Source: Sphingobacterium micropteri (lineage in GTDB: Bacteria > Bacteroidota > Bacteroidia > Sphingobacteriales > Sphingobacteriaceae). Taken from it: a stretch of 64,000 nucleotides of DNA. Positions within the stretch are counted from its first letter, which is position 1. Each line of letters begins with the position of its first letter. The translations under genes were made by a program, and so were the position numbers. The notes under the pieces are model-generated. The model was given only the letters and a program-made list of their open reading frames with translations, searched no databases and was not told the origin of the DNA. Below are positions 45,466-54,433 of this stretch, piece by piece. The DNA lies in assembly GCF_014692515.1 (NCBI RefSeq), contig NZ_JACOIK010000011.1:110673-174672 (forward strand). Reading direction: 5' to 3'.

Positions 45466-46023
45466 CTATTTCTCAGTCTTTTTCCGTCTTTCGTTAGCCT
45501 CAATATTTTTCTTTCTTTGTTCCCTTAATAATCTTTCATACTCTTTTTCACAGTTTAATTGGACGTGAGAAAAAAATAACTTAGAAAGAGTGCCGATCTT
45601 TTCACCAGATGCTAATTCAAGTTTTGTGATTTCATCTATTCTTATGTTTTCAAAAGAGTTAGTAAATAAGTAATCAATTCTACTCGATTTTATGTCTGTA
45701 GAATCTACTAATTTCTTTTTCGGAAAAACTTCATACTGGTACTTATCCCTAAAATATAATCCCATTTTTGTTAATTCTCCATACTTTTCTATCGTCTTAA
45801 CTTTACTAAAAGCGTCTTTTCCAAAGAGCTTGTTCAGAAGCCCATGATGTGTTTCTTCGAAAAGGAGTTTGAATAGTATAAACTGTTCACAGGTGAGATA
45901 CTTATGCTTTGTATTACTGATATTGCTTATTGTAGCGACAGGTATATTTGTCCTAGCATATATCTCAATATGTGAGTATCCACTTCTCTCTATTAATTTA
46001 GATAACTCAATTTCCCAATTCAT
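45466..46023 (-). CDS. Small HTH-like protein of the island
   Basis: A 185-aa protein. Residues 1-60 (LSKLIERSGYSHIEIYAR, then TNIPVATISNISNTKHKYL) look like a Cro/XRE-type HTH in which the recognition helix follows a short turn. The rest is mixed and ends in a very basic tail (REQRKKNIEANERRKKTEK). It may regulate the neighbouring ATPase module or bind nucleic acid. Low confidence in function. Confidence 0.55.
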   Translation of the reverse strand: MNWEIELSKLIERSGYSHIEIYARTNIPVATISNISNTKHKYLTCEQFILFKLLFEETHHGLLNKLFGKDAFSKVKTIEKYGELTKMGLYFRDKYQYEVFPKKKLVDSTDIKSSRIDYLFTNSFENIRIDEITKLELASGEKIGTLSKLFFSHVQLNCEKEYERLLREQRKKNIEANERRKKTEK

Positions 46024-46209
46024 GAATACACATTTTAAAATTTAATTTTGATATTTTGTAAAGTGTTTGTTATATTTGCTTAGTAATTAGTTGATAGCGA
46101 TATCTAACGTAGACTGAAAAGTCTACTTAGCAACGATGTCACTCTCGTACCGAAATCGCCAAAATTCCCACGAGATGACCGTAGGTTCGCCATATCTCTG
46201 CGTAATCTG

Positions 46210-46331
46210 TATATTTGTACACATTACCAGAGGGTGAACCTTATGTCAGTCTTTCGGGGAACCCTAACTTCGGTTAGGTTGGCGTTTGGCGATGCCAGGT
46301 CGGAAGCTTTAAGGTTCACCCTTTGGTTTTT
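46210..46331 (+). ncRNA. Candidate compact structured RNA closed by an 18-bp stem
   Basis: TATATTTG at 46210-46217 (without a good -33 box) precedes a stretch whose ends pair over 18 positions with one G-U: 46226-46243 and 46310-46327, followed by U5. Inside is CCTAAC-TTCG-GTTAGG (46263-46278), a UUCG-type hairpin, and a GGC/GCC-rich stem near 46280-46297. The whole is about 105 nt and ORF-free. I see no SRP, tmRNA or riboswitch core. It lies next to the defence island. Confidence 0.6.
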
Positions 46332-46384
46332 ACCATAGTTTCCTTAGGCCTTCAGTGTCATCGTTCTACATAAACTTCAAGATT

Positions 46385-46498
46385 ATGAAACGAGCGATTT
46401 TAAACCACAACATCAGTACCCAAAGCCACCTCAACGAGGTGCTACTTCACCAATCCCGTAAACAACAAACAAAGAACATTATCCGCGCGCCCGAATAA
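46385..46498 (+). CDS. Possible 37-aa peptide
   Basis: The frame reads MKRAILNHNISTQSHLNEVL, then LHQSRKQQTKNIIRAPE. It is hydrophilic and starts 54 bases after the candidate RNA terminator. It could be a small gene or a fragment; no supporting site was recognised. Confidence 0.25.
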   Translation: MKRAILNHNISTQSHLNEVLLHQSRKQQTKNIIRAPE

Positions 46499-46937
46499 AG
46501 AGCCTAAGCAGTTAGCAAAAGGTGAGGGGCAAGGTACGCGATCAAACGCAAAGTGGTCTACATCGCCCGCTCGTCCCTAAGGACGGATTTCACCTTGATG
46601 TTTTCTGCTATACCGACCTCCAAAAACAAAATATGCACAGTTGTTTGCATGGTTTCTTCGGTCAGTAATGGCATTTTAATTCGTCGCACAATAAAAATAG
46701 CGTTTACTTTCCAATCCTGCAAAATGATTTTGCGCATATTTCTCCTTTTTTCGGAAGGAGAGGAGGTCGGTTCTTTTGATTTTCAAATTATTACTAATCA
46801 TAAAACCGATTAAAACATGCAGCAATTTTGTGCTAATGGGCGCGCCATGCCCTCTAAATCGGACTGGAAGGAGCAGCACTCCTGTATAGTACCTTCGGCA
46901 AATTTTGGAACAGTTCCCGCCGATACGCCCCAAATAT
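46499..46937. other. Spacer before the repeat arrays
   Basis: No convincing gene was found; the open frame entering from 46817 runs into the repeats and is discussed there. CGTCCCTAAGGACG (46574-46587) is a small palindrome. Nothing else was recognised. Confidence 0.4.
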
Positions 46938-47546
46938 GGGAACGGATTTTAGCGTTTTGTGAACCCTTTCTCAGAAAAGGGGTTCACAAGTTGAAGATAG
47001 GGGGGAACCTTTTTCTAACTCGTGGTCCCTTTTTTGAAAAACGTGATCCCTTTTTGGAGGAAAGTGTTACCCTTTTACTAAATAGGTGTTACAGTGCACA
47101 AATAGGTGTTCCCCTTTTACTTTTTCGCGATCCCTTATTGATAAAATCTATTCCCTTGTTCAGAAGATGTGACTACATGTTGAAAAAACATGGTCCCATT
47201 TTAGGGAAGAAGGATCACATTTTTGTGAGAAGTGGACAGTATGTTGCTACTTGTGATCCCTTATTAGAAATACGGGATTCCTTTTTAGGAAAACGTGATC
47301 ACACTTTAGTGAAAAGTGAACGGTATGTAGCCACTCGTGATTCCATTTTAGAGAAAAGGGATCACACATTTGTGAAAAGTGAACAGTATGTTGCTATTGG
47401 TGATCCCTTATTGGTAAAACGTGATCCCTATTTCGCGATTGGTGTTCCCATGTCAGCAAAACGTACCACCGTTTGGCAAAAAAGGGAAATACAATGCTCA
47501 AAAAGGGTTCACGGGAAGTCAAAAAGTGTTCCCAAAAAGACACACT
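46938..47546. repeat. Degenerate 21-bp tandem array, 29 units
   Basis: Units start at 46938, 46959, 46980 and so on to 47526, every 21 bases; a 22- and a 20-base unit near 47064-47105 cancel. The consensus is about GTGATCCC-TTTTTAG-AAAAAC. Between 47190 and 47399 units group by sequence type into a higher-order repeat of about 63 bases (CCC, CAC and ACAG types). Two helical turns per unit keep every unit on the same face of the DNA. One frame is stop-free throughout and gives heptads such as RDPLLEK. Confidence 0.92.
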
Positions 47547-47584
47547 TTAGTGTAATTTGGTCGCGAAGATCGCTACAGTTCTCC

Positions 47585-47870
47585 GACCTAACAACGACCC
47601 TAGAACAACCTAAGGATGACCTAAGGATCACCCAACAACGACCCAAGGATGACCCAAGCTTGAGCCTAGCACGACCCAGCCTAAGAACAGGTTATAGACA
47701 AGGATCACCCAAGGATGACACAACAAACACCCAAGAAACAGCTAACAATGACACAAGAAATGTGCGGTTAATGTACCGCGAGTGTACTGTTAGTGTACGG
47801 GGAGTGTACCGAAAAGGTACTAAAGAAGTACTAAAAAGGTACTGGAGAGCTACTAAAGATATACTAAATG
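47585..47870. repeat. Phased 11-bp tandem array, 26 units, two sequence families
   Basis: Units begin every 11 bases without slippage. Sixteen are of the type GACCCAAGGAT (47585-47760); ten follow of the type TGTACCGAAAA or GGTACTAAAGA (47761-47870). The second family takes over in the same register. The array ends 56 bases before the DUF3738-like gene. Confidence 0.92.
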
Positions 47871-47926
47871 CATGTACCTCTGGCGTAGATCAGCGGTACA
47901 GTAAAAGTAGGAGAGTGGTAGCGGCA

Positions 47927-48970
47927 ATGACGAACAAATCAATGCCTTTTGTGCTGGCATTGATTTGTTTCATGTTGTTTGATCTATCAGACGCCTGGGC
48001 GCAGTCCGCGGAACCGCGGACTGCCGAAGGGCAAACCGAAAATTTAGAAACAGAGATAGCTGACATTCTCACTCCCAAAGTAGAGTATATACTAGAGCAT
48101 AATATCAACAGACCTCTCGGAAGTGAAGGCAATGGAATGGGGCAGGTCAGGCCGATCATGCAAACTATGCTAACGGGTTATCAGGAAGGGATAAAAGGTA
48201 GGAGAATACTGGCATCGCCGGCATTCGCTGCGTCCAGAACTGGACTGGATGATATGCAAGCCTATCGGATCGGTTGCTACAATTGTACATTGCTCAGTCT
48301 TTTCCAGATGGCATCTTTTGATGGCAAGCGCATGATGCCGCGTAACCGAACACTGCTTGAGGTCAAAGATCCCATGAAGCTCCAAAATACCAAAGATAGA
48401 GGAGCTGCTTACCAGAATTGGTTAAGATCTGGCAATGGGTTTACGTATGAGGCGGTGTCACCTTTCGCGTTAGGAAGAAAAAGTATATATAAAAGGATGA
48501 AGCGGGATATGTCGGAATATTTCCCGCAATACAACGTATCGATAGAGAAGCGCCCGGTGGAATGTCTTCTATTGGTAGCCGAAGGAAACACGGATGCACT
48601 GATGAATAAAGGGGGTAATCCAAAAGTTAGTTATTCTCCACTCCATTTTTCGATGTCCAACAGCTATGGTATAGATTATCTTGTGGAACGTTTGCATTAT
48701 TATTTGCAGAACGAACCTCCACTGATAAATAAGGTCGCTATAACGGGTGAAATAGATATAGATATCAAGGCATCTTTATCAAACGTTTCGGAACTGAACG
48801 AGGCTTTAAAAGCCTACGGATTACGGATTGAGAAAGGGATAGAGGCTATCGATATGCTCGTCATCAGCGATTCGGGACAGCAACCGGTCCATCTTCCGTT
48901 GGAGGCGGGTAACTATGAACAGATACGAGGTTTTGATTGGGAAAAATTAGTAGGAGGGACCGAACGATGA
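47927..48970 (+). CDS. Exported DUF3738-like protein, first gene of the SusCD operon
   Basis: A 347-aa protein with a signal peptide (SMPFVLALICFMLFDLSDAW, cleaved after AQ). The C-terminal part (LNEALKAYGLRIEKGIEAID, then MLVISD) follows the DUF3738 pattern known from soil Acidobacteria and Bacteroidota, often next to TlpA-like proteins. I chose ATG 47927 because the signal peptide begins there; the frame is open upstream to 46817 through the repeat arrays. It overlaps the next gene by ATGA. The role is unknown, probably in the periplasm. Confidence 0.75.
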   Translation: MTNKSMPFVLALICFMLFDLSDAWAQSAEPRTAEGQTENLETEIADILTPKVEYILEHNINRPLGSEGNGMGQVRPIMQTMLTGYQEGIKGRRILASPAFAASRTGLDDMQAYRIGCYNCTLLSLFQMASFDGKRMMPRNRTLLEVKDPMKLQNTKDRGAAYQNWLRSGNGFTYEAVSPFALGRKSIYKRMKRDMSEYFPQYNVSIEKRPVECLLLVAEGNTDALMNKGGNPKVSYSPLHFSMSNSYGIDYLVERLHYYLQNEPPLINKVAITGEIDIDIKASLSNVSELNEALKAYGLRIEKGIEAIDMLVISDSGQQPVHLPLEAGNYEQIRGFDWEKLVGGTER

Positions 48971-49491
48971 AAATGATACCCTTGATAACATTGCTGATCC
49001 CATTATTATCGTACAGCCAAATCAATCTGACCGATTCAAACCTAAAGGTCGGCGATACCATACCGCAGGGAATCAGTTCGGCATTGTTCCATCCTTCCGA
49101 TGGTGAAATTGATATTTCTAGCTTGGATAAAAAATTGGTTATCCTCGATTTTTGGGCTGCATGGTGTAGCCCCTGTGTAGAGGCACTGCCTAAGCTGGAC
49201 AGTATCCAACGCGAATTCGGAGAACATATACAGATTATCCCGATTACGTACCAGAAGGCAACAGATATCCGGGCAATTGTAGCCAAAGTTTTCAAGAATA
49301 GGGAGACCGTTCTTCCGATGGTCATCGAGGATAACACCTACCGCCATCTATTTCCACATCGATCGTTACCACATACGGTTTGGTTGGACCGTGAAGGACG
49401 GGTTTTGGCGATAACGGATGGTTCTGAAATTAACGGGGAGAATATTCGCTTACTATTAAAAGCGCGTATGAGGAAAGGGGGGCAGTCATGA
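48967..49491 (+). CDS. TlpA-like periplasmic thioredoxin
   Basis: A 174-aa protein with a short signal peptide (MKMIPLITLLIPLLSYSQ). The redox motif is in FWAAWCSPCVEALPKL, and the cis-Pro region is SLPHTVWLDREGRV. It resembles TlpA/ResA disulfide reductases, which keep periplasmic thiols reduced. It overlaps the genes on both sides by four bases, so it is translated as part of a coupled operon with the DUF3738-like protein and SusC. Confidence 0.9.
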   Translation: MKMIPLITLLIPLLSYSQINLTDSNLKVGDTIPQGISSALFHPSDGEIDISSLDKKLVILDFWAAWCSPCVEALPKLDSIQREFGEHIQIIPITYQKATDIRAIVAKVFKNRETVLPMVIEDNTYRHLFPHRSLPHTVWLDREGRVLAITDGSEINGENIRLLLKARMRKGGQS

Positions 49492-52400
49492 TACGGGTAA
49501 TATGGATCGTATTCCTGCTCATGCTGATAGGCAACACTGTTTTTTCTCAACAGATAGCGGAAGGAACCGTAAAGGATGAAGAGGGTAAAGCGATCCCGAA
49601 TGTGAACATTATTAACGGTCGCATCAGAACACAGGTACAGACGGATCACGGGGGAAAGTTTTCGATTAGAGGAACTGCTGGTGATACCATAATGATCTCA
49701 AAAGTTGGCTTTCAGCCTCTTTCTTGGGTGTTTACTGCGGAAAGACATAGTATGGCCTTCCAGTTAAAAAAAAGTAACAATGTTTTACAGGAAGTAGAAA
49801 TATCTACGGGATATCAGAAAATTAGAAAGGATAAGCTGACCGGATCTGCCTATTACCTCGATAGTGAACAACTGGAACTGAATGTGGGGAGTAATGTACT
49901 GGATCGTTTAAAGGACGTTGTGCCGGGACTTAACCTTCTGGATAGGCATCCCAACATGACCATACGGGGCGTTAGTTCGATCCACGGGAATATGTCTCCT
50001 CTCATTGTGGTTGATGATTTTCCGTATGAAGGGGATATCAATGACATCAATCCCGAAGATGTAGAAACGATCTCGGTGTTGAAAGATGCAGCGGCAGCAG
50101 CAATCTGGGGGACACGGGCAGGCAATGGCGTAATTGTAATCTCGACAAAAAAAGGATCTTTCGGGCAACGTCCGGACATTGCTTTCCAGAGCAATATGAC
50201 AGTTGGAAATAAACCTGATCTTTTCTATACGCCGACTATGTCGGTCAGTGATTACATCGATACGGAGAGACGTGTTTTCGAGGAAGGAGGGTATACGGCG
50301 ACCGAAAGTAATCTAGACAGGCTTCCCCTGTCCGAAGTGGTGGAACTCCTGATTGCCCACCGGGAGAAAGAAATAAGTCTGGATAAATTGGAAGGCAGTA
50401 TAGATCGGTTGAAGCAGCATGATATACGAAGGGATATAAGCAAGTTTTTATTTAGAAAAACTGTGGCATCGCGAAGTAACCTTAATATACGAGGGGGTGG
50501 GGAGCAGCATGTGTATTCGATTTCGACAGGTTATGACCGTAATCTACCACAGCAGTTGCGCGTTTCTAATGATCGATTGACACTTCGCGCCAACAACGCT
50601 TTTAGTTTTTTTGAAAAGAGGCTGACGGTGCAGGCAGATATTTTCGGTGTGTTTCATAAACAGATAATGGATGGTCATTCCATCTATACGGGGCTGTCTC
50701 CATACGAAAGACTGGTAGACAGCGACGGTAAACACCGTGCCATATATGGTTTTTACAGGAAACCTTGGTTAGATCAGGCAGAAAATATGGGGTTATTGGA
50801 CTGGCAGTACCGCCCGTTGGATGAACTGGAAAACGGTGACCGAAACAAGATGGCCGAAAATTACCAGTTTAATCTAGGTGCTGCTTATAAGCTGTTGCCA
50901 AACCTCCGCTTAAAGGTGCTTTATCAATACGCTGCGGATAACGGAAGAGAAGAAACCCATTATTCGGTCAATAGTTATTTTGCGCGTGATCTGATCAATA
51001 AGTTTGCACAACTGGCTGATTCCGGATTACCTACTTTTCCAATCCCTCGTAGCGGCATATTGGATGAAGGCACCGAAAGGAACCGGTCGAATTCGCTGCG
51101 TGGTAATCTAGAGTATGACAATACACTTGGTAAGCATGAAATCAATGTGATGCTGGGGTGGGAAATGCGCGATCGTACCATGCGCAATGGTAGGCAGAGG
51201 TTTTATGGTTATGATGAAGAGTATATGTCTAATCAGGTGGTAGATTATACGAAAGCATATGCAATGTCGTATTTTCCACGTAGAACGGATGAAATTCCTT
51301 TCGTTCAGTCACTGCGGTATCGACAGAACCGGAACCTGTCGTACTATGCAAATTTGAATTATTCGTTTGACGGACGGGTTACCTTGTCGGCCAGTGCACG
51401 GAAAGATAAAAGCAATGTCTTTGGCGTAAGCGCTAATTTAAAGGGAGTGCCTCTCTTTTCGATCGGTGCAGTGTGGAATGTCCATAAAGAACCTTGGCTT
51501 TCAGACGAATTGAAAGGTATCTGGAGGGTTAAGGCTTCTTTTGGTTACAATGGAAATATGGATAATACGCTGTCATCCCAGATTACGGCAAATTATCTCG
51601 CCGCTTCAGCCACGTATCTCAATCGGGCGGAGATTATCAATCCGCCTAATGCAGATCTGCGTTGGGAACGGGTAAAGAACGCCAATTTTGGGCTGCAGTG
51701 GATTTCGGCCGGTGGCCGATTGGATATTGGGGCAGAGTATTACATAAAGAACGGTCTGGATCTGATCGGAGATAGTCCCTATGCGCCCTCTAGCGGGGTG
51801 GATTTTTATAGGGGAAACACAGCCTCGACGGCAGGAAATGGTTTAGAGCTGATTGTGAATACCGTCAATATAGACCGTGCATTTAAATGGAAAACAGGCT
51901 TACTTTTCTCTCATGCAAGAGACAAGATTACGCGTTATTTACTAAAGCCTTCGGTCATGGCCAATGCCATTGAGTATGGTACTACTGCTTTTCCAATTGA
52001 GGGAGCTTCCCGATTCGCAATCTACAGTTTTCCATGGGCAGGCCTCGATCCGACCAACGGTAACCCGAGGGGATATCTTGATGGAGAGATTTCGGATGAC
52101 TACAGAAATATTATTGCCGGAACTACGCTAGAAAATGCAACATTAAACGGACCGTCCTTCCCTACGGTGTTTGGGGCATTTCGAAATACATTTTTATGGC
52201 GGCAGTGGTCGGCATCGGTAAATATCACTTACCGGTTTGGGTATTATGTGCGGATGAAATCAATTTCCTACGGATTTAATTATGGACTGGGTGGTCATGG
52301 GGATATATATGAAAGGTGGCAGAAACCTGGTGACGAGCAGCACACCTACGTGATGAGCATGCCCGACGCTAACGGAGATCTGTATCGGGACCGCTTTTAC

Positions 52401-52634
52401 ACTTATGGATCACAACTGGTTGAGAAAGGAGATCATATCCGTTTGAGCGACATACGGGTCGCCTATGCGGATAATTACGGTTTGAAACGGAATCGAAGAC
52501 TTAAAATCCAGTACTTTATGCAGTTCAGTAACTTAGGGTTGTTGTGGGTGAAAAATTCGAGAAATATAGAACCGGATAACAATAATGTTCCATTTCCCTT
52601 CCAAATATCGATAGGGACAAAAATTGGGTTATGA
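49488..52634 (+). CDS. SusC/RagA-family TonB-linked outer-membrane receptor
   Basis: A 1048-aa protein. It has a signal peptide ending in VFSQQ, a carboxypeptidase-regulatory-like domain (EGTVKDEEGKAIPNVNII, then SKVGFQPLSW), a plug (VLDRLKDVVPGLNLL, then TIRGVSSIHG and TISVLKDAAAAAIWGTRAGNGVI) and a long beta-barrel ending in QISIGTKIGL. It imports an oligomer (glycan or peptide) using TonB energy, with its SusD partner. No glycoside hydrolase is adjacent, so the substrate cannot be guessed. Confidence 0.95.
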   Translation: MIRVIWIVFLLMLIGNTVFSQQIAEGTVKDEEGKAIPNVNIINGRIRTQVQTDHGGKFSIRGTAGDTIMISKVGFQPLSWVFTAERHSMAFQLKKSNNVLQEVEISTGYQKIRKDKLTGSAYYLDSEQLELNVGSNVLDRLKDVVPGLNLLDRHPNMTIRGVSSIHGNMSPLIVVDDFPYEGDINDINPEDVETISVLKDAAAAAIWGTRAGNGVIVISTKKGSFGQRPDIAFQSNMTVGNKPDLFYTPTMSVSDYIDTERRVFEEGGYTATESNLDRLPLSEVVELLIAHREKEISLDKLEGSIDRLKQHDIRRDISKFLFRKTVASRSNLNIRGGGEQHVYSISTGYDRNLPQQLRVSNDRLTLRANNAFSFFEKRLTVQADIFGVFHKQIMDGHSIYTGLSPYERLVDSDGKHRAIYGFYRKPWLDQAENMGLLDWQYRPLDELENGDRNKMAENYQFNLGAAYKLLPNLRLKVLYQYAADNGREETHYSVNSYFARDLINKFAQLADSGLPTFPIPRSGILDEGTERNRSNSLRGNLEYDNTLGKHEINVMLGWEMRDRTMRNGRQRFYGYDEEYMSNQVVDYTKAYAMSYFPRRTDEIPFVQSLRYRQNRNLSYYANLNYSFDGRVTLSASARKDKSNVFGVSANLKGVPLFSIGAVWNVHKEPWLSDELKGIWRVKASFGYNGNMDNTLSSQITANYLAASATYLNRAEIINPPNADLRWERVKNANFGLQWISAGGRLDIGAEYYIKNGLDLIGDSPYAPSSGVDFYRGNTASTAGNGLELIVNTVNIDRAFKWKTGLLFSHARDKITRYLLKPSVMANAIEYGTTAFPIEGASRFAIYSFPWAGLDPTNGNPRGYLDGEISDDYRNIIAGTTLENATLNGPSFPTVFGAFRNTFLWRQWSASVNITYRFGYYVRMKSISYGFNYGLGGHGDIYERWQKPGDEQHTYVMSMPDANGDLYRDRFYTYGSQLVEKGDHIRLSDIRVAYADNYGLKRNRRLKIQYFMQFSNLGLLWVKNSRNIEPDNNNVPFPFQISIGTKIGL

Positions 52635-54031
52635 TGAATGTAAAAACATGTTATAGGAAAAGGTATAGATTAGTAGGGTTCATTTTAACACTATTCCTTC
52701 TAGAAGGCTGTAGTTCTGATTTTTTAGATGTTAAGCCGGATAGGTCTTTGCTGATTCCAAGTGCTTTGAATGATTATGAGGCATTGATCAGCAACGAATT
52801 TATAAATGTGCTGAATACGCCTAGCCTGGGCATACTGGGGACAGACAATGTATATCTAACAGATGATATGCTAAAAGGAACGGGGCTGACGAAGATTGAA
52901 AAAAATGTCTATGTATGGGAGCCGGATTTATTTGAAGACGCAAAGTACATTGGCGACTGGAAGAACCCTTACGAATCGATATTTTATAGCAATGTAGTTA
53001 TAGAGGGGCTCGATAAGGTTGAAAGGAACGGGGAAAATGAACTACAGTGGGCGAGGGTTTTGGGTACAGCACTTTTTTACCGAGCACTTGGCCACTTTAA
53101 TCTGGTGAGAAATTTTGCTGATGTGTATGATGAAAACGCGCAGAAAAAAATGGGTATACCAATTAAGTTGACTGCCAGCATAACTGATCTTTCGGGACGT
53201 GCCGATCTGGAAACCGTTTATGATCAGATTGTGTCTGATCTTTTACTTTCCTTAGTGTATGTACCGGAAGTCAATTTACGAAAAAGCCTGCCGGATAGAA
53301 ATGCGGTAAATGCACTATTGGCAAGGGTGTACATCGCTATGAACGAGTTTGAGCAAGCTTATGAATATGCTGACAAAGTGTTGCAGGAGACAGAGGTATT
53401 GTTGGACTACAATACGTTGAACTTATCTGCAGCGAAACCGATACCAAGTCCCTATCCCGATAATGATAATCCCGAAGTTGTCTTTTTTTCGCAGATGGCG
53501 AGTTGGTCCTTTAGATCGATTGTTTACGTGTCTCCGGAATTGTACAACTTATACGACGATATGGACTTACGGAAGCAGGTCTTTTTTGCTGAACAGGATA
53601 ATGGGCATCATTCATTTGTCGGAACTTATAATCGGAGAGTTTCGCTATTTGATGGAATCACGACGGCGGAGCTTTATTTAATAAGAGCCGAATGTGCCGC
53701 CCGTAGGCGCGACTATGATCAGGCTAAGCGTGATTTAGCATTGTTATGGACGCATAGGTATCCTGAAAATGCAGCGCCCGATCCTAATAGGATTGAAGAT
53801 GAATCTATTTTAGCTGAAGTTTTGAAGGAAAGAAGAAAGGAACTGGCTTTTCGAAATCTGAGATGGTCGGATCTGAAGCGCTTAAATAAAGATCCTCGTA
53901 CCGAAACATATTTACATAGACAGGTGGAGGGAAAGGAAATCATATTGGTGCCGAATTCGGCACGTTATATTTTCCCTATTCCAAAGGCAATGGAGTTGGA
54001 TTACAATGATATGGAACAGAATGAAAGGTAA
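52631..54031 (+). CDS. SusD/RagB-family outer-membrane lipoprotein
   Basis: A 466-aa protein with lipobox LLEGC followed by SSDFLDVKPDRSL, the usual SusD opening. TPR-like helices include ALFYRALGHFNLVRNFADVY and AVNALLARVYIAMNEFEQAY. The end has LAEVLKERRKELAFRNLRW, the family C-terminal motif. It caps the SusC barrel and captures ligand. It overlaps susC by ATGA. Confidence 0.95.
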   Translation: MMNVKTCYRKRYRLVGFILTLFLLEGCSSDFLDVKPDRSLLIPSALNDYEALISNEFINVLNTPSLGILGTDNVYLTDDMLKGTGLTKIEKNVYVWEPDLFEDAKYIGDWKNPYESIFYSNVVIEGLDKVERNGENELQWARVLGTALFYRALGHFNLVRNFADVYDENAQKKMGIPIKLTASITDLSGRADLETVYDQIVSDLLLSLVYVPEVNLRKSLPDRNAVNALLARVYIAMNEFEQAYEYADKVLQETEVLLDYNTLNLSAAKPIPSPYPDNDNPEVVFFSQMASWSFRSIVYVSPELYNLYDDMDLRKQVFFAEQDNGHHSFVGTYNRRVSLFDGITTAELYLIRAECAARRRDYDQAKRDLALLWTHRYPENAAPDPNRIEDESILAEVLKERRKELAFRNLRWSDLKRLNKDPRTETYLHRQVEGKEIILVPNSARYIFPIPKAMELDYNDMEQNER

Positions 54032-54044
54032 GATGGAATAGCTC

Positions 54045-54089
54045 AACCCCTCACTTTTGGTCATCTACTTGATTGAAAAGCGAGGGGTT
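54045..54089 (+). terminator. Possible terminator of the SusCD operon
   Basis: Arms AACCCCTC (54045-54052) and GAGGGGTT (54082-54089), with inner CTTTT/AAAAG pairing, lie just past the SusD stop. There is only a weak U-tract. Confidence 0.5.
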
Positions 54090-54118
54090 AACCTTTGATA
54101 GGTTATAGTATGTTACTA

Positions 54119-54433
54119 TTACATATCAAAGGTTCCTGGTGTTGATGACACAGATGTCTCATTCGGATAAGGAGCATTGGTAAGCGGATCGATTTGATGT
54201 GACTCAAATGCTTCTTTACAGATTTCGTCGGAGGCGTTGCAGTCATAGTCGACACCTTCTTCAAGTCCTTCCAGCGGGACCCAATTGAATTGATCGGGCT
54301 GACTGGGATTTGGGATTTCTCGTCCGAACTCCTGTGTTTCTAGTGCCGGTTTAAACGACATTAACGTGTAACTACCTGTTGCAATGGCTAAAGCTACTAA
54401 AGCCATTGCATTTTTAAGGATGAATTTTTTCAT
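54119..54433 (-). CDS. DUF6520-like small exported protein
   Basis: A 104-aa protein with a signal peptide (KFILKNAMALVALAIATGSY). The short mature part has two cysteines (VDYDCNASDEIC). It resembles the small exported DUF6520 proteins of Bacteroidota, often found with MauE-like membrane proteins. It overlaps the upstream MauE-like gene by four bases. Function unknown; the cysteines suggest disulfide chemistry linked to the MauE neighbour. Confidence 0.75.
   Translation of the reverse strand: MKKFILKNAMALVALAIATGSYTLMSFKPALETQEFGREIPNPSQPDQFNWVPLEGLEEGVDYDCNASDEICKEAFESHQIDPLTNAPYPNETSVSSTPGTFDM

Noticed and set aside
46210..46331. SRP (4.5S) RNA
   Set aside because: The size fits, but the conserved apical asymmetric loop of SRP RNA was not found.
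46938..47870. CRISPR array
   Set aside because: Repeats of 21 and 11 bases are directly adjacent with no unique spacers, and no cas genes are present except a Cas2-like protein 8 kb away.
46938..47926. Diversity-generating retroelement or retron template
   Set aside because: No reverse transcriptase gene is in the window, and no template/variable repeat pair with adenine-specific changes was seen.
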